DNA of 64,000 bases, from the NCBI RefSeq assembly GCF_006716485.1, contig NZ_VFPD01000001.1, positions 2,462,008-2,526,007 on the forward strand, read 5' to 3'. The stretch comes from Chryseobacterium aquifrigidense. Its GTDB lineage: Bacteria; Bacteroidota; Bacteroidia; Flavobacteriales; Weeksellaceae. A program made the translations under genes and the position numbers. Shown piece by piece: positions 23,762 to 32,667 of the stretch; position 1 is the first letter of the stretch, and each line of letters begins with the position of its first letter. The notes under the pieces are model-generated. The model searched no databases. It saw only the letters and a program-made list of their open reading frames with translations, and was not told the DNA's origin.

Positions 23762-25081
23762 ATGGATACAAACCTGGAACAAAAAATCAGAGGGATATTT
23801 CAGCAGCAGAAAGCCTTTTTCAAAACCAATCAGACTAAAGATATTGAATTCAGAAAAGCACAATTAAGAAAATTCCGTGAAGTTTTTCTTCAGCATACCG
23901 ATGCACTTTGTGAAGCTTTGGATACAGATTTGGGGAAAAGCAGAAAAGAAGCGGAATATGTGGAGATTCAGATAGTGATCAGCGAACTTGATTATTTGTT
24001 GGAAAACATCGATGAATGGGCAAAACCTACCCCTGTAGCATCAAAACCACATCCCTCAGGAGCTGAAGTAGAAAGCAAAATAACGTATCAGCCTTATGGA
24101 GTTACTTATATTATAGGCCCTTTCAACTACCCTGTCCAATTGACATTCAGTCCGTTAATCGGAGCACTGATTTCCGGAAATACTGCTATTATAAAACCTT
24201 CAGAAAACACACCTCATGTTGCCCAGGTTCTTGAAGATATTGTGAAAGAATCATTTAATGAATCCTACGTAGCAGTTATTCAGGGTGCTATTGAAGAAAA
24301 TACCTTATTACTAAGTCTTCCTTTTGATTATATTTTCTTTACAGGAAGCCCCAATGTTGGAAAAATTGTCATGAAAGCCGCTGCAGAACAGTTAATTCCT
24401 GTTACGTTGGAACTGGGAGGAAAATCTCCTACCATTGTTCATAAGGATGCAGATCTGGATAAAGCTGTAGCCAGAATATCCTACGGAAAATGGATTAATT
24501 GCGGACAAACCTGTGTGGCTCCTGACTATATTTACATTCATGAATCTGTAAAAGATGCTTTTATAGAAAAATTTAAAGCTCATTTAAATACAGCTTATGA
24601 AGGTAATTCTCTGGGAAAAATCGGAAAGATTGTTAGCCAGAACCAGATTAAACATCTGGCAGGGTATCTGGAAGCAGCTCCCGAAAAAGTAATCTACGGA
24701 GGAAATTACGATCTTGAGAACCGTCATTTTGAAGCTACTTTAATGGATCATGTGACCTGGGATGATCAGGTGATGCAGCAGGAAATCTTTGGTCCTGTTC
24801 TTCCTGTGATGACCTATAGCGATATTGAAGAAGCTTTGGAGGAGATCAACAGCCGTCCAAAACCTTTGGCATTATATGTATTTTCAGAGGATCAGAAGTT
24901 TGCAGATTATGTTTTAAACCATACTACAAGCGGAGATGCTGAAATCAACAGTGCTATTATCCACGTGGGTTCTCATTATTTACCTTTTGGAGGAGTAGGA
25001 ACTTCAGGGATGGGAAAATATCACGGAAAATTCAGTTTTGAATGTTTCAGCCACAGCCGTTCTGTTCTCCAGGTAAAATAA
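23762..25081 (+). CDS. Aldehyde dehydrogenase, class 3 (fatty aldehyde dehydrogenase-like)
   Basis: NAD(P)-dependent oxidation of aldehydes to acids. The start DTNLEQKIRGIFQQQKAFF and the sequence RKAQLRKFREVFLQHTDALCEAL are typical of the class 3 ALDH group (439 residues, shorter than class 1/2). Catalytic Cys251 lies in NCGQTCVAPDYI and general-base Glu217 in LELGGKSP. PFNYPVQLTFSPLIGALISGN binds the cofactor. There is no C-terminal membrane anchor. It is a single gene with a hairpin after the stop. Substrate range is not predictable. Confidence 0.93.
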   Translation: MDTNLEQKIRGIFQQQKAFFKTNQTKDIEFRKAQLRKFREVFLQHTDALCEALDTDLGKSRKEAEYVEIQIVISELDYLLENIDEWAKPTPVASKPHPSGAEVESKITYQPYGVTYIIGPFNYPVQLTFSPLIGALISGNTAIIKPSENTPHVAQVLEDIVKESFNESYVAVIQGAIEENTLLLSLPFDYIFFTGSPNVGKIVMKAAAEQLIPVTLELGGKSPTIVHKDADLDKAVARISYGKWINCGQTCVAPDYIYIHESVKDAFIEKFKAHLNTAYEGNSLGKIGKIVSQNQIKHLAGYLEAAPEKVIYGGNYDLENRHFEATLMDHVTWDDQVMQQEIFGPVLPVMTYSDIEEALEEINSRPKPLALYVFSEDQKFADYVLNHTTSGDAEINSAIIHVGSHYLPFGGVGTSGMGKYHGKFSFECFSHSRSVLQVK

Positions 25082-25107
25082 TAGGATAAATGTCTATTCC
25101 TATAACT

Positions 25108-25136
25108 AAGACTGTTCATCATAGGACAGTCTTTTA
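25108..25136 (+). terminator. Hairpin terminator after aldehyde dehydrogenase
   Basis: AAGACTGT (25108-25115) / ACAGTCTT (25126-25133) followed by a short T stretch. Confidence 0.6.
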
Positions 25137-25276
25137 TGCAAAACAGAATTGATATTTTTATAGCAGGAAATTTGCATTTTTCTTGTAAAGAAAAGCCCTT
25201 AACAAACTTTAACCACATATAATTTTTACAATTCATTAATATTTAAGATATTTGCGCATTGTTTTAAAAATAAAGA

Positions 25277-26593
25277 ATGAAAAAAATCTTTGTAGTATCA
25301 TTCATATCAGTTGGATATTTTCTGAATGCACAGAGTCTAAGCAACTCTCCTTATGCAACTTATGGAATTGGAGATGTGAAATATGATAATACGATCGAAA
25401 CTGCTTCTATGGGAGGCATATCTACTGCTTTTATTAGTGATTTTACCAGCAGTTTCAATTTTGCCAACCCGGCAAACAATGCCAATTTTGAACTTACGAG
25501 TATCAGACTGGAAGCTACCAACGAAAACAATTATTTCAAATCGAATTATAACGATATGAAATCTACAAAGCATTCTACGTATCTTTCCAATATTTCGATT
25601 GCATTTCCATTATCTTCAAAAGTGAAAATGGGGATCTCTTATCAGCCATACAGTTCTAAAAGTTATGACATCGTAACTGAACAGTTGGCCAGTGATAACA
25701 CGACTCCTCTTTACAGAAATAACTTTAAGGGAAGCGGAACGTTGAACACAGCACAGCTTGCTGTTTCTTATAAAATTAATCAGGAATTATCTGTAGGGGC
25801 AAAAGCCAATCTTTATTTTGGAGACCTTAATGACCTGAATGAATTCCGTGCTTACAATAACAATCTTGGTACGTATGCAGGTGGATATGTTAATGGTTAT
25901 GAAACTAAAAACAGAGTCCGAAACTTTAATTTTACGCTGGGTACAAGCTACCAGACTTTAAATATGCGTACTGATAAGAAGTTTACAGTAGGAGCTACTG
26001 CTACTTTTGGGAATACTAGTAATATGACTACCCAGTATACCAACAGTACGTACAGATATTCTGATGATCAGGAGACGACTAAACTTAGCGGATCAGAAAC
26101 CATCATCGAACAAAAAGAAACAAAATCCAAAAACCTTCTTCCATTACAGGCTTCAGTAGGGGTTGGATATGGAAGTGAAAACCATTGGTTTGTATCAGGA
26201 CAGGTAGATTATAAAAAAGGAGAAGATATCTCTTATTTTGGTAAAAATTTCAGTTACCAGGATACCTACAGAATTTCTGCAGGGGGATGGTACCTTCCAA
26301 ATTATAACAACTTCAGAAACTACTTCTCAAGAGTAATCTATAGATATGGAGCATTCTATGAAAGAGGAAATCTGAATCTGGAAGGGAACAGTATTAACAA
26401 ATTCGGTATTTCTGCCGGAGTAATGTTACCATTCAAGAACAGTAGTATTACAAGAATGAGTGGTCTTGAAATCGGATTAGAAGTTGGTAAGAGAGGAACT
26501 CTTCAGAACAACCTGATCAACCAGAATTTCGTCAACCTGAGAATCGGCTTTAATTTTGCTGATAAGTGGTTCAGAAAGACACTTTATAACTAA
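25277..26593 (+). CDS. Outer-membrane beta-barrel protein upstream of lptC
   Basis: Signal peptide MKKIFVVSFISVGYFLNAQ followed by alternating beta-strand-rich sequence ending in aromatic residues (KVKMGISYQPYSSKSYDIV, FNFTLGTSYQTLNMRTDK, HWFVSGQVDYKKGEDISYF), with a closing strand NLRIGFNFADKWFRKTLYN. The layout SNSPYATYGIGDV at the N-terminus is seen in many Bacteroidota barrel proteins. It is probably a 14-16-strand barrel; the specific role is unknown. lptC begins directly after its stop codon, so co-expression with LPS export is likely. A near-consensus -7 (GATATTTG, 25247-25254) precedes it. Confidence 0.75.
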   Translation: MKKIFVVSFISVGYFLNAQSLSNSPYATYGIGDVKYDNTIETASMGGISTAFISDFTSSFNFANPANNANFELTSIRLEATNENNYFKSNYNDMKSTKHSTYLSNISIAFPLSSKVKMGISYQPYSSKSYDIVTEQLASDNTTPLYRNNFKGSGTLNTAQLAVSYKINQELSVGAKANLYFGDLNDLNEFRAYNNNLGTYAGGYVNGYETKNRVRNFNFTLGTSYQTLNMRTDKKFTVGATATFGNTSNMTTQYTNSTYRYSDDQETTKLSGSETIIEQKETKSKNLLPLQASVGVGYGSENHWFVSGQVDYKKGEDISYFGKNFSYQDTYRISAGGWYLPNYNNFRNYFSRVIYRYGAFYERGNLNLEGNSINKFGISAGVMLPFKNSSITRMSGLEIGLEVGKRGTLQNNLINQNFVNLRIGFNFADKWFRKTLYN

Positions 26594-26594
26594 A

Positions 26595-27185
26595 ATGAAC
26601 TTTTCAAAAAAAATATCATATAAAAATATAGCATGCCTTTTTAGTTGTGCTATATTTTTTATATTGACATCCTGTGAGGAGGATCTTACCAAAAGGAATG
26701 GCAGCCAAAGCAAAAATTTCCCTTCACAGATCATCAACAATGCCAATATTATACAGCGTGATTCCGGCTTTGTTACTTTAAAAGCCAAAGCACCCATCAT
26801 TGAAAAATACGAGCTGATTGACAGCCCATATGTGGTAGCCAGAAAAGGAATTGACATTGAGTTTTTTGATAAAAAGAAACCTAAAGTTCCCGGAAGAATT
26901 ACCGCCAAATATGCCCGTATTTTTGAATACAAAAAATTCTACGAAGCTAAAGGTGATGTAAGGATAAAAACCAATGAAGGGCAGAGATTTGCAATGCAGA
27001 GTATTTATTGGGATCAGAAAAAAAACAGAATCTATACCAAAGATACGGTTTATGTTACTATGGAAGACGGTTCTACACTGGTAGGTGCCAACGGAATGAC
27101 TGCCAAGGACGACTTTTCCGAATACACATTCTATAACAACTCCGGAGATTTCAGTTCTAAAAGAATTTCTGAGAATAAAAAATAA
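26595..27185 (+). CDS. lptC: LPS export protein LptC, lipoprotein form
   Basis: Periplasmic link of the Lpt bridge that moves lipopolysaccharide to the outer membrane. Start chosen at 26595 (MNFSKKISYKNIACLFSCA), one base after the preceding stop. ILTSCEED gives a lipobox, so it is anchored by lipid, unlike the transmembrane anchor of E. coli LptC. LptC-like sequence follows: PIIEKYELIDSPYVVARKG, ITAKYARIFEYKKFYEAKGDV, IYTKDTVYVTMEDGSTLVG and GMTAKDDFSEYTFYN. The length of 197 is typical. anmK follows 11 bases later. Confidence 0.88.
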   Translation: MNFSKKISYKNIACLFSCAIFFILTSCEEDLTKRNGSQSKNFPSQIINNANIIQRDSGFVTLKAKAPIIEKYELIDSPYVVARKGIDIEFFDKKKPKVPGRITAKYARIFEYKKFYEAKGDVRIKTNEGQRFAMQSIYWDQKKNRIYTKDTVYVTMEDGSTLVGANGMTAKDDFSEYTFYNNSGDFSSKRISENKK

Positions 27186-27196
27186 TTTCAAAAACA

Positions 27197-28240
27197 ATGA
27201 AAACTCTGGCTATAGGATTGATGTCTGGAACAAGTCTGGACGGCTTGGATATCTGTCTTGCTGAATTTGAAAAGCAGGACAAGTGGACCTTTCAAATCCT
27301 TAAAGCCGAGACAGTCACCTATTCTGAGGATTGGGAAACTCAACTTAGAAACTCTATTCATCTTTCTTCTGAAGATTTATTGGAACTGCATTCAGAGTAT
27401 GGTTTTTATCTTGGACAACAGGTTAAAAAGTTTATTCATCAACATCGGCTTGAAAATATTGACCTCATTGCCTCTCATGGCCATACTGTTTTTCATCAGC
27501 CAAAGAGAAAATTTACGCTGCAGATTGGTGATGGCAAGGCCATAAAACTGGAAACCGGACTTCCTGTTATCTATGATTTCAGAAGTCAGGATGTGTTGAT
27601 GAAAGGAAATGGAGCTCCTCTGGTCCCTATAGGTGACGAATTACTTTTCTCCAGTTACAGTGCCTGTCTGAACCTGGGTGGATTTTCCAATATTTCTTTA
27701 CGTTCAGAAGGAAAAAGAATAGCATTTGATATTGCTCCGGTAAATATTGTTTTGAACTATTTAGCTCACCAGCTTCATAAAAATTTTGATGAAAACGGAG
27801 CATTGGCAGCAAAAGGAAAAACAGATGAAACTCTACTGAATCAACTTAACGTTTTGGATTTCTATCACATTCCACATCCAAAATCATTGGGAATAGAATG
27901 GTGCCATCAACATATATTTCCCCTTCTTGAAAATATTGAAACACTGGATGCACTGGCTACTTTTACAGAACATGCTGCGCAGCAGATTGCCAATGTCATC
28001 AATCAATATAGTATAAAAGACATTCTTATCACCGGAGGAGGCGCATACAACACGTTTTTAATTGAAAAAATAAGAGCAAAAACGAAAGCTGAAGTAATCA
28101 TCCCTGAAAAAGAGATCATCAATTATAAAGAAGCCCTGATTTTTGCCTTTATGGGTGTTTTAAAAATGAATAATGAGATCAATGTGCTTTCTTCTGCGAC
28201 TGGAAGTACTGAGGATCATTGTTCGGGAGTTATTGCATAA
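27197..28240 (+). CDS. anmK: Anhydro-N-acetylmuramic acid kinase
   Basis: Cell-wall recycling kinase that phosphorylates and opens 1,6-anhydro-MurNAc. The N-terminal ATP-binding GLMSGTSLDGLDICLAEF, ASHGHTVFHQP, LNLGGFSNIS and the C-terminal LITGGGAYNTFLIEKI are diagnostic, and 347 residues is the usual Bacteroidota length. It is third in the probable barrel protein-lptC-anmK run (spacing 1 and 11 bases) and ends at a strong bidirectional terminator. Confidence 0.95.
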   Translation: MKTLAIGLMSGTSLDGLDICLAEFEKQDKWTFQILKAETVTYSEDWETQLRNSIHLSSEDLLELHSEYGFYLGQQVKKFIHQHRLENIDLIASHGHTVFHQPKRKFTLQIGDGKAIKLETGLPVIYDFRSQDVLMKGNGAPLVPIGDELLFSSYSACLNLGGFSNISLRSEGKRIAFDIAPVNIVLNYLAHQLHKNFDENGALAAKGKTDETLLNQLNVLDFYHIPHPKSLGIEWCHQHIFPLLENIETLDALATFTEHAAQQIANVINQYSIKDILITGGGAYNTFLIEKIRAKTKAEVIIPEKEIINYKEALIFAFMGVLKMNNEINVLSSATGSTEDHCSGVIA

Positions 28241-28262
28241 GAAAGGGCCACATATCAAAATA

Positions 28263-28288
28263 AAAAACCTCCAACGTTGGAGGTTTTT
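28263..28288. terminator. Bidirectional terminator between anmK and SRPBCC gene
   Basis: The fully palindromic AAAAACCTCCAAC / GTTGGAGGTTTTT sits between convergent stops, with A/T runs on both sides. Confidence 0.85.
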
Positions 28289-28289
28289 A

Positions 28290-28679
28290 TTATTTATAAG
28301 CTTCGATTTTATCGGTAAGCGTATTGATAAAGTTCTGTAAAGGTTTTTCTACCATCATTTTGATGAATGGATTGAATTTTCCTTCAAATAGCATCTGAAC
28401 TTCAGTCTGGTTTTCACTGATTGGGTTCAATGTAGCGGTTAATGAGAAATCCAAACTTGAACTTGCAGATCTTAAAACAGCTTTCTGATCATCTACCTCA
28501 TCAATTTTTAATGCGATTTCAGGCATACCCTGTAATCCAAATTTAAATCCGTTATCTCTTGTTTCAAATTTCTGAAGACCATCCGGCATAAAATCTTTAT
28601 AATTTTCAGGGGATTTCAGCAACTCGGTAAGTTCTTTGGATGATTTATTGACAATAATCTTTCGTCCTTCTAAATTCAT
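28290..28679 (-). CDS. SRPBCC/START-like protein (129 aa)
   Basis: A small helix-grip (Bet v1/CoxG-like) protein beginning MNLEGRKIIVNKSSKELTELLKSPENYKDFMP, the usual opening of SRPBCC proteins, with the long C-terminal helix KPLQNFINTLTDKIEAYK. This fold binds hydrophobic ligands. No membrane part. It is divergent from the NUDIX gene across 36 bases. The specific ligand is unknown. Confidence 0.8.
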   Translation of the reverse strand: MNLEGRKIIVNKSSKELTELLKSPENYKDFMPDGLQKFETRDNGFKFGLQGMPEIALKIDEVDDQKAVLRSASSSLDFSLTATLNPISENQTEVQMLFEGKFNPFIKMMVEKPLQNFINTLTDKIEAYK

Positions 28680-28683
28680 TTTT

Positions 28684-28691
28684 TATTTTTG
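28684..28691 (+). promoter_or_regulatory. -7 promoter element (TATTTTTG) of the NUDIX gene
   Basis: A perfect TAnnTTTG lies 24 bases before the ATG at 28716; its -33 region overlaps the divergent SRPBCC start. Confidence 0.45.
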
Positions 28692-28715
28692 TATTTAAAT
28701 TCTTAACTATTACAA

Positions 28716-29327
28716 ATGTATAAAGTTTTTGTCAACGAAAAAAAATTATTAATATCTAAGCATCCTGAAGAACTTGAAAAAAAGCTTGGATACGAAAATT
28801 ATACAACTTTAGAGATCGCATTGGATCTTTTGGAGAATACTTCTGTGCAGGAACTGAATGTGTATGGAGAGAATTTGGAAGAAATCTGGCAGGAATTTCA
28901 GAAGCTTTTCAGAATTATAGAAGCTGCAGGAGGTCTTGTTAATAATCCTGAAGGTAAAATTCTTTTCATCAAAAGACTCGGTAAATGGGATCTTCCTAAG
29001 GGTAAGATGGAAAAAGGAGAATCCAGGGAGGAGTCTGCAGTAAGGGAAATAGAGGAAGAAACAGGTTTGAGTGATGTTGAACTTGTACAATTCATCAATA
29101 CTACTTACCATATCTATGTGGAAAGAAATGGAGAGAAAATCTTAAAATGTACGCATTGGTTTGAAATGAACTTTGATGGAGAAGATACTTCCAAACCGCA
29201 AATAGAAGAAGGTATCACCGAAGTTGCCTGGAAAACTACATCAGAAATTGAAAATGAAGTGTTTCCAAGTACTTTTAAAAATATCAAACTGATCGTAAAA
29301 GAATTCTGGAATTTGAAGAAATCTTAA
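28716..29327 (+). CDS. NUDIX hydrolase
   Basis: Pyrophosphohydrolase for a nucleoside-diphosphate-linked compound. The complete Nudix box GX5EX7REUXEEXGU spans residues 96-118 (GKMEKGE ... REIEEETGL), so metal binding is intact. About 70 residues precede the Nudix domain (MYKVFVNEKKLLISKHPEEL), a small N-terminal extension common in Flavobacteriia. The length is 203. The substrate cannot be told. A repeat follows its stop. Confidence 0.9.
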   Translation: MYKVFVNEKKLLISKHPEELEKKLGYENYTTLEIALDLLENTSVQELNVYGENLEEIWQEFQKLFRIIEAAGGLVNNPEGKILFIKRLGKWDLPKGKMEKGESREESAVREIEEETGLSDVELVQFINTTYHIYVERNGEKILKCTHWFEMNFDGEDTSKPQIEEGITEVAWKTTSEIENEVFPSTFKNIKLIVKEFWNLKKS

Positions 29328-29470
29328 AAGCTGGAAGAATGAAGCCGGAAGTTACTATCCGGCCATTACTTCTTTAAGTGTTTTTGATCAATGGAATTTT
29401 ATAAAGCTGAATAAATAAGGGAACGGTCTTCAATCCCCTTCAGGAACTTCCCTCTCCCAGCCTCCAGCTT
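29328..29470. repeat. AGCTGGAAG-type miniature repeat with imperfect inverted ends, copy 1
   Basis: The left end AAGCTGGAAGAATGAAGCC (29328-29346) with GGAAGTTAC is answered by the right end AACTTCCCTCTCCCAGCC...AGCTT (29445-29470). A similar structure of about 140 bases lies at 41040-41180, sharing ends but not middle. There is no coding capacity. Confidence 0.5.
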
Positions 29471-29477
29471 GCTTACC

Positions 29478-30749
29478 CTAAATAAAGTCGATCACTTTCT
29501 CCAGTGCAATTCCTCTGGATCCTTTCAACAATATGTTTTCGGACTGAATTTTATTCTGTTTTAAATATTCTATTAATTCTGCTGTATTTTCAAAAGCAAG
29601 GTCTGAAGAATTAACCGCTTTAAAATGTTTTCCAACAGTAATAATTTCATTAAAATGAAGATCCTGAGCCAGTTTTAGGATATTTTGATGCTCTTTTTCA
29701 CTTTCATCACCCAATTCCAGCATATCTCCGATAATAATAGTTTTACGGCCTTCAAAGCTGATAAAGTTATTCAAAGAAGCAGTCATAGAACTTGGGTTGG
29801 CATTATAAGTATCCAGAACCAAAGTCCTGCCCTCTTTTTTCACCACCTGAGATCTCATATTCGTTGGGGTGTAGAGTTCCAACGCATGCTTTATTTTTTC
29901 AAAGCTGATTCCGAAATGAAGTCCCAGACTTGCAGCAGCACAAAGGTTAGTAAAATTATACTCTCCTGTCAGTTTTGAAACCGCTTTTACTCCATGATAA
30001 GTCAAACCTACAAAATGCTCTTCTGAAAAAGATTCAAAATAATAATTGGAAGTTTCCGCTCCAAAAGTAATTTTAGGGGAATAGTTTTCAGTTTTCTCTA
30101 CCTGTATAGGATCATTTTCATTAACAACAATAGTTCTGTTATTGTTTCTAAGATAATCATAGAGCTCAGATTTTCCTTTTATTACGCCTTCGAAACCTCC
30201 GAAGCCTTCCAGGTGAGCTTTTCCAAAATTGGTAATATATCCGAAATCAGGTTGTGATAGAGTACACAGGAATTCAATTTCTTTCTGATGATTGGCTCCC
30301 ATTTCAATCACGGCCATTTCATGTTCGGGTTTAATGGAAAGAATGGTCAACGGAACTCCAATATGGTTATTGAGATTTCCAGCTGTATACTGAACATTAA
30401 ATTTTTCGGAAAGAACTGCGTGAATCAACTCTTTGGTAGTTGTCTTTCCGTTACTTCCCGTAAGTCCTATAAAAGGAATGGTAAGTTTGCTTCTGTGATA
30501 GATTGCCAATTGCTGTAAAAATTCCAGCGTAGAGGGAACATAGAAAATGTTTTTATCTCTGTTTTCAAATTCCGGAAGCTCAACAATCACTGCCAAAGCT
30601 CCGTCATCAATGGCTTTTTCCGCCAGGGTAGCTGCATTGAAATTATCACCGGAAAAGGCAAAGAAAATATCATTCTCTGCTATTTTTCTGCTGTCAATAG
30701 TCACTTTTGCTGCCTGCAGAAATAAAGGATAAAACTGTTCTATATTCAT
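29478..30749 (-). CDS. murF: UDP-N-acetylmuramoyl-tripeptide--D-alanyl-D-alanine ligase
   Basis: Adds D-Ala-D-Ala to the UDP-muramoyl tripeptide in cytosolic peptidoglycan precursor synthesis. Mur-ligase ATP loop GSNGKTT at 98-104, the central NENDP, the VLDTYNANPSSM motif, IIGDMLELGDESEKEH and LLKGSRGIALEKVI are all MurF-typical. The 423-residue length is normal. It lies downstream of gldJ on the same strand, with a terminator in between. Confidence 0.95.
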   Translation of the reverse strand: MNIEQFYPLFLQAAKVTIDSRKIAENDIFFAFSGDNFNAATLAEKAIDDGALAVIVELPEFENRDKNIFYVPSTLEFLQQLAIYHRSKLTIPFIGLTGSNGKTTTKELIHAVLSEKFNVQYTAGNLNNHIGVPLTILSIKPEHEMAVIEMGANHQKEIEFLCTLSQPDFGYITNFGKAHLEGFGGFEGVIKGKSELYDYLRNNNRTIVVNENDPIQVEKTENYSPKITFGAETSNYYFESFSEEHFVGLTYHGVKAVSKLTGEYNFTNLCAAASLGLHFGISFEKIKHALELYTPTNMRSQVVKKEGRTLVLDTYNANPSSMTASLNNFISFEGRKTIIIGDMLELGDESEKEHQNILKLAQDLHFNEIITVGKHFKAVNSSDLAFENTAELIEYLKQNKIQSENILLKGSRGIALEKVIDFI

Positions 30750-30850
30750 GTGGAAATATATTTAATTTTTTTAGAAGTCATATGTAATCGCTAAATCTAT
30801 ATGGGTGTTTTTAGACTTTTCAGCCTACGCGATTTCATGCTTCAAAAATA

Positions 30851-30882
30851 AAAAAACCTTCCGAAAGTTCGGAAGGTTTTTT
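30851..30882 (-). terminator. Terminator of gldJ
   Basis: The perfect stem AAAAAACCTTCCGA / TCGGAAGGTTTTTT lies directly past the gldJ stop and separates it from murF. Confidence 0.88.
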
Positions 30883-30901
30883 ATAAGTATTTTGATAAAT
30901 A

Positions 30902-32503
30902 TTATCTTCTAGTTCTACTCTTATCGCTAGCTCTGGCATCCTGTGCAACACGGAACCCAACCCAGCCATAAGCTCTGTTTTGATTTTTATATCTTCTTTG
31001 TCCCGGATCCAGCCAGTATGCTGTATCCTGCCAAGAACCACCTTTTACAACTCTAACCTCGTTAGAAATTCCGGAAGTTCTGTCTTTACTATCTTTCTGT
31101 AGTTTCACTCTACCAGTTGCATCTACGACAAAGCTTTTCTTAGGAGCGTTGTACATATCGAATCCGGCAGCAGAATCAGAAGCTCTGTAATATTCTAAAG
31201 AAGACTGTCTGTCACCATCTCTGTAGTTTCTGTAATCAGCGATAGTTTGTCTTTCAAATTGTCCAGGAAGTCCTTTGTAAACTAATCTTCCGTCAGCTAA
31301 TGTATCATACTTGATAGTACCTTCGTCGATCATTTTATAAGTTCCGTCACCGTTTCTTACGATTGCCTGAGGCATGTTTCCTCTGTAATAGTTGAAATCG
31401 TTGTAATCTTCATCAATGATTGGTCTGTAAACATCAGCCGTCCATTCAGAAACGTTTCCGTACATACCATAGATTCCTAAATCGTTAGATGGATATTGTC
31501 TTACGTCAGAAGTTTGAGCTGATCCGTCGTTTTTCCATCCTGCAATACCAGAATAGTCACCTTTACCCATTTTGAAATTTTCAAGGAACATTCCTCTCTG
31601 TTTTCCTTTAGTCCCTCTTAATCTTTCGATTTCAGGCTTTTTACCCAGATATTGGTTATATTCTCTGTTTTTAGCCATACCAAGAGCAGCATATTCCCAT
31701 TCTACTTCAGTAGGAAGTCTGAACTTCTGTACCATTGCAGAATTTGGAGCTCTGTTAGCTGCAAGCAATCTCTGGTTGGTAGTTTTCATACCAGTTTTTT
31801 GCTGCATTCTTTTCTCATTGATGTATCCTTGCATTTCAGGATCATTCGATTTGAATTTATCCATGTTGAATGCAGTCCCTCCCTGGTTGTTGGATTCGTT
31901 GATATACAAATCCTTGGCAATAATACCAGCCTGCATCAAAGCTTTTTCATTCGCTCTGTCTGACAGCCATTCACAGTATCTGTTTGCCTGAGTCCAGGAA
32001 ACTCCTACTACCGGATAGTAATCAAACTCCGGAGAACGCAGATAAGTTTCATTATAATCGTTTCTTGCTAATTTGTTGTCCCATAATAAGGTATCCGGTA
32101 AAGCACCGTTATAGATCTCCTTAAAACTCGGGTCACTTGGTGGGAATACATACTTCAACCATGTAAGGTATTCGCGGTATTCGTAGTTAGTAATTTCAGT
32201 TTCTCCGATAAAGAATGAACTTACCTGCATTCTGCGAGGTGTGTTATTCCAATCGTGCATAACATCATCTTTCACTAATCCCATTGTAAAAGTTCCACCT
32301 TCTACATATACCATCCCAGGCCAACCCTTCTGCTTCTGTTGCTTTCCTGCAAAAAACCAACCCTGTTTTTCGTTTGGTTTCCAACCTGTTTTGCTGACAA
32401 ATTTTTTGGTACCGCCACCTTTGCTGGTTCCTGATCCGCCACAGCTGGTTAATGCAAGTGTAGAACTTAATGCTATTAATGAAAACAACTTTAGTTTTTT
32501 CAT
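30902..32503 (-). CDS. gldJ: Gliding motility/T9SS lipoprotein GldJ
   Basis: Outer-membrane-associated lipoprotein needed for gliding and for stability of GldK and type IX secretion in Flavobacterium. Start chosen at 32503 (MKKLKLFSLIALSSTLALTSC), giving a lipobox (ALTSC); the frame is open to 32593 but the extra residues are not signal-like. The body is a formylglycine-generating-enzyme-like domain: VYVEGGTFTMG, NNTPRRMQVSSFFIGETEITN, FRLPTEVEWEYAALG, YGMYGNVSEWTADVY, and the ending VKGGSWQDTAYWLDPGQR with GWVGFRVAQD. About 533 residues. It is divergent from porU across 164 AT-rich bases, as in other Bacteroidota. This organism need not glide; non-gliding species keep the gene. Confidence 0.92.
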   Translation of the reverse strand: MKKLKLFSLIALSSTLALTSCGGSGTSKGGGTKKFVSKTGWKPNEKQGWFFAGKQQKQKGWPGMVYVEGGTFTMGLVKDDVMHDWNNTPRRMQVSSFFIGETEITNYEYREYLTWLKYVFPPSDPSFKEIYNGALPDTLLWDNKLARNDYNETYLRSPEFDYYPVVGVSWTQANRYCEWLSDRANEKALMQAGIIAKDLYINESNNQGGTAFNMDKFKSNDPEMQGYINEKRMQQKTGMKTTNQRLLAANRAPNSAMVQKFRLPTEVEWEYAALGMAKNREYNQYLGKKPEIERLRGTKGKQRGMFLENFKMGKGDYSGIAGWKNDGSAQTSDVRQYPSNDLGIYGMYGNVSEWTADVYRPIIDEDYNDFNYYRGNMPQAIVRNGDGTYKMIDEGTIKYDTLADGRLVYKGLPGQFERQTIADYRNYRDGDRQSSLEYYRASDSAAGFDMYNAPKKSFVVDATGRVKLQKDSKDRTSGISNEVRVVKGGSWQDTAYWLDPGQRRYKNQNRAYGWVGFRVAQDARASDKSRTRR

Positions 32504-32667
32504 AGTCGATATAAATATTTTCAAAGTACAAAGAAAAAATAAATTATTCAATAAATCAAGTAAACATTTGATTTTTTTGAAAAACGTTAACAAATTAATT
32601 TTATTGTATCACAATTTAATTCTAAAATTTTCATTTATTTTGTAATTTAGCAATTTCAATAGTAAAC

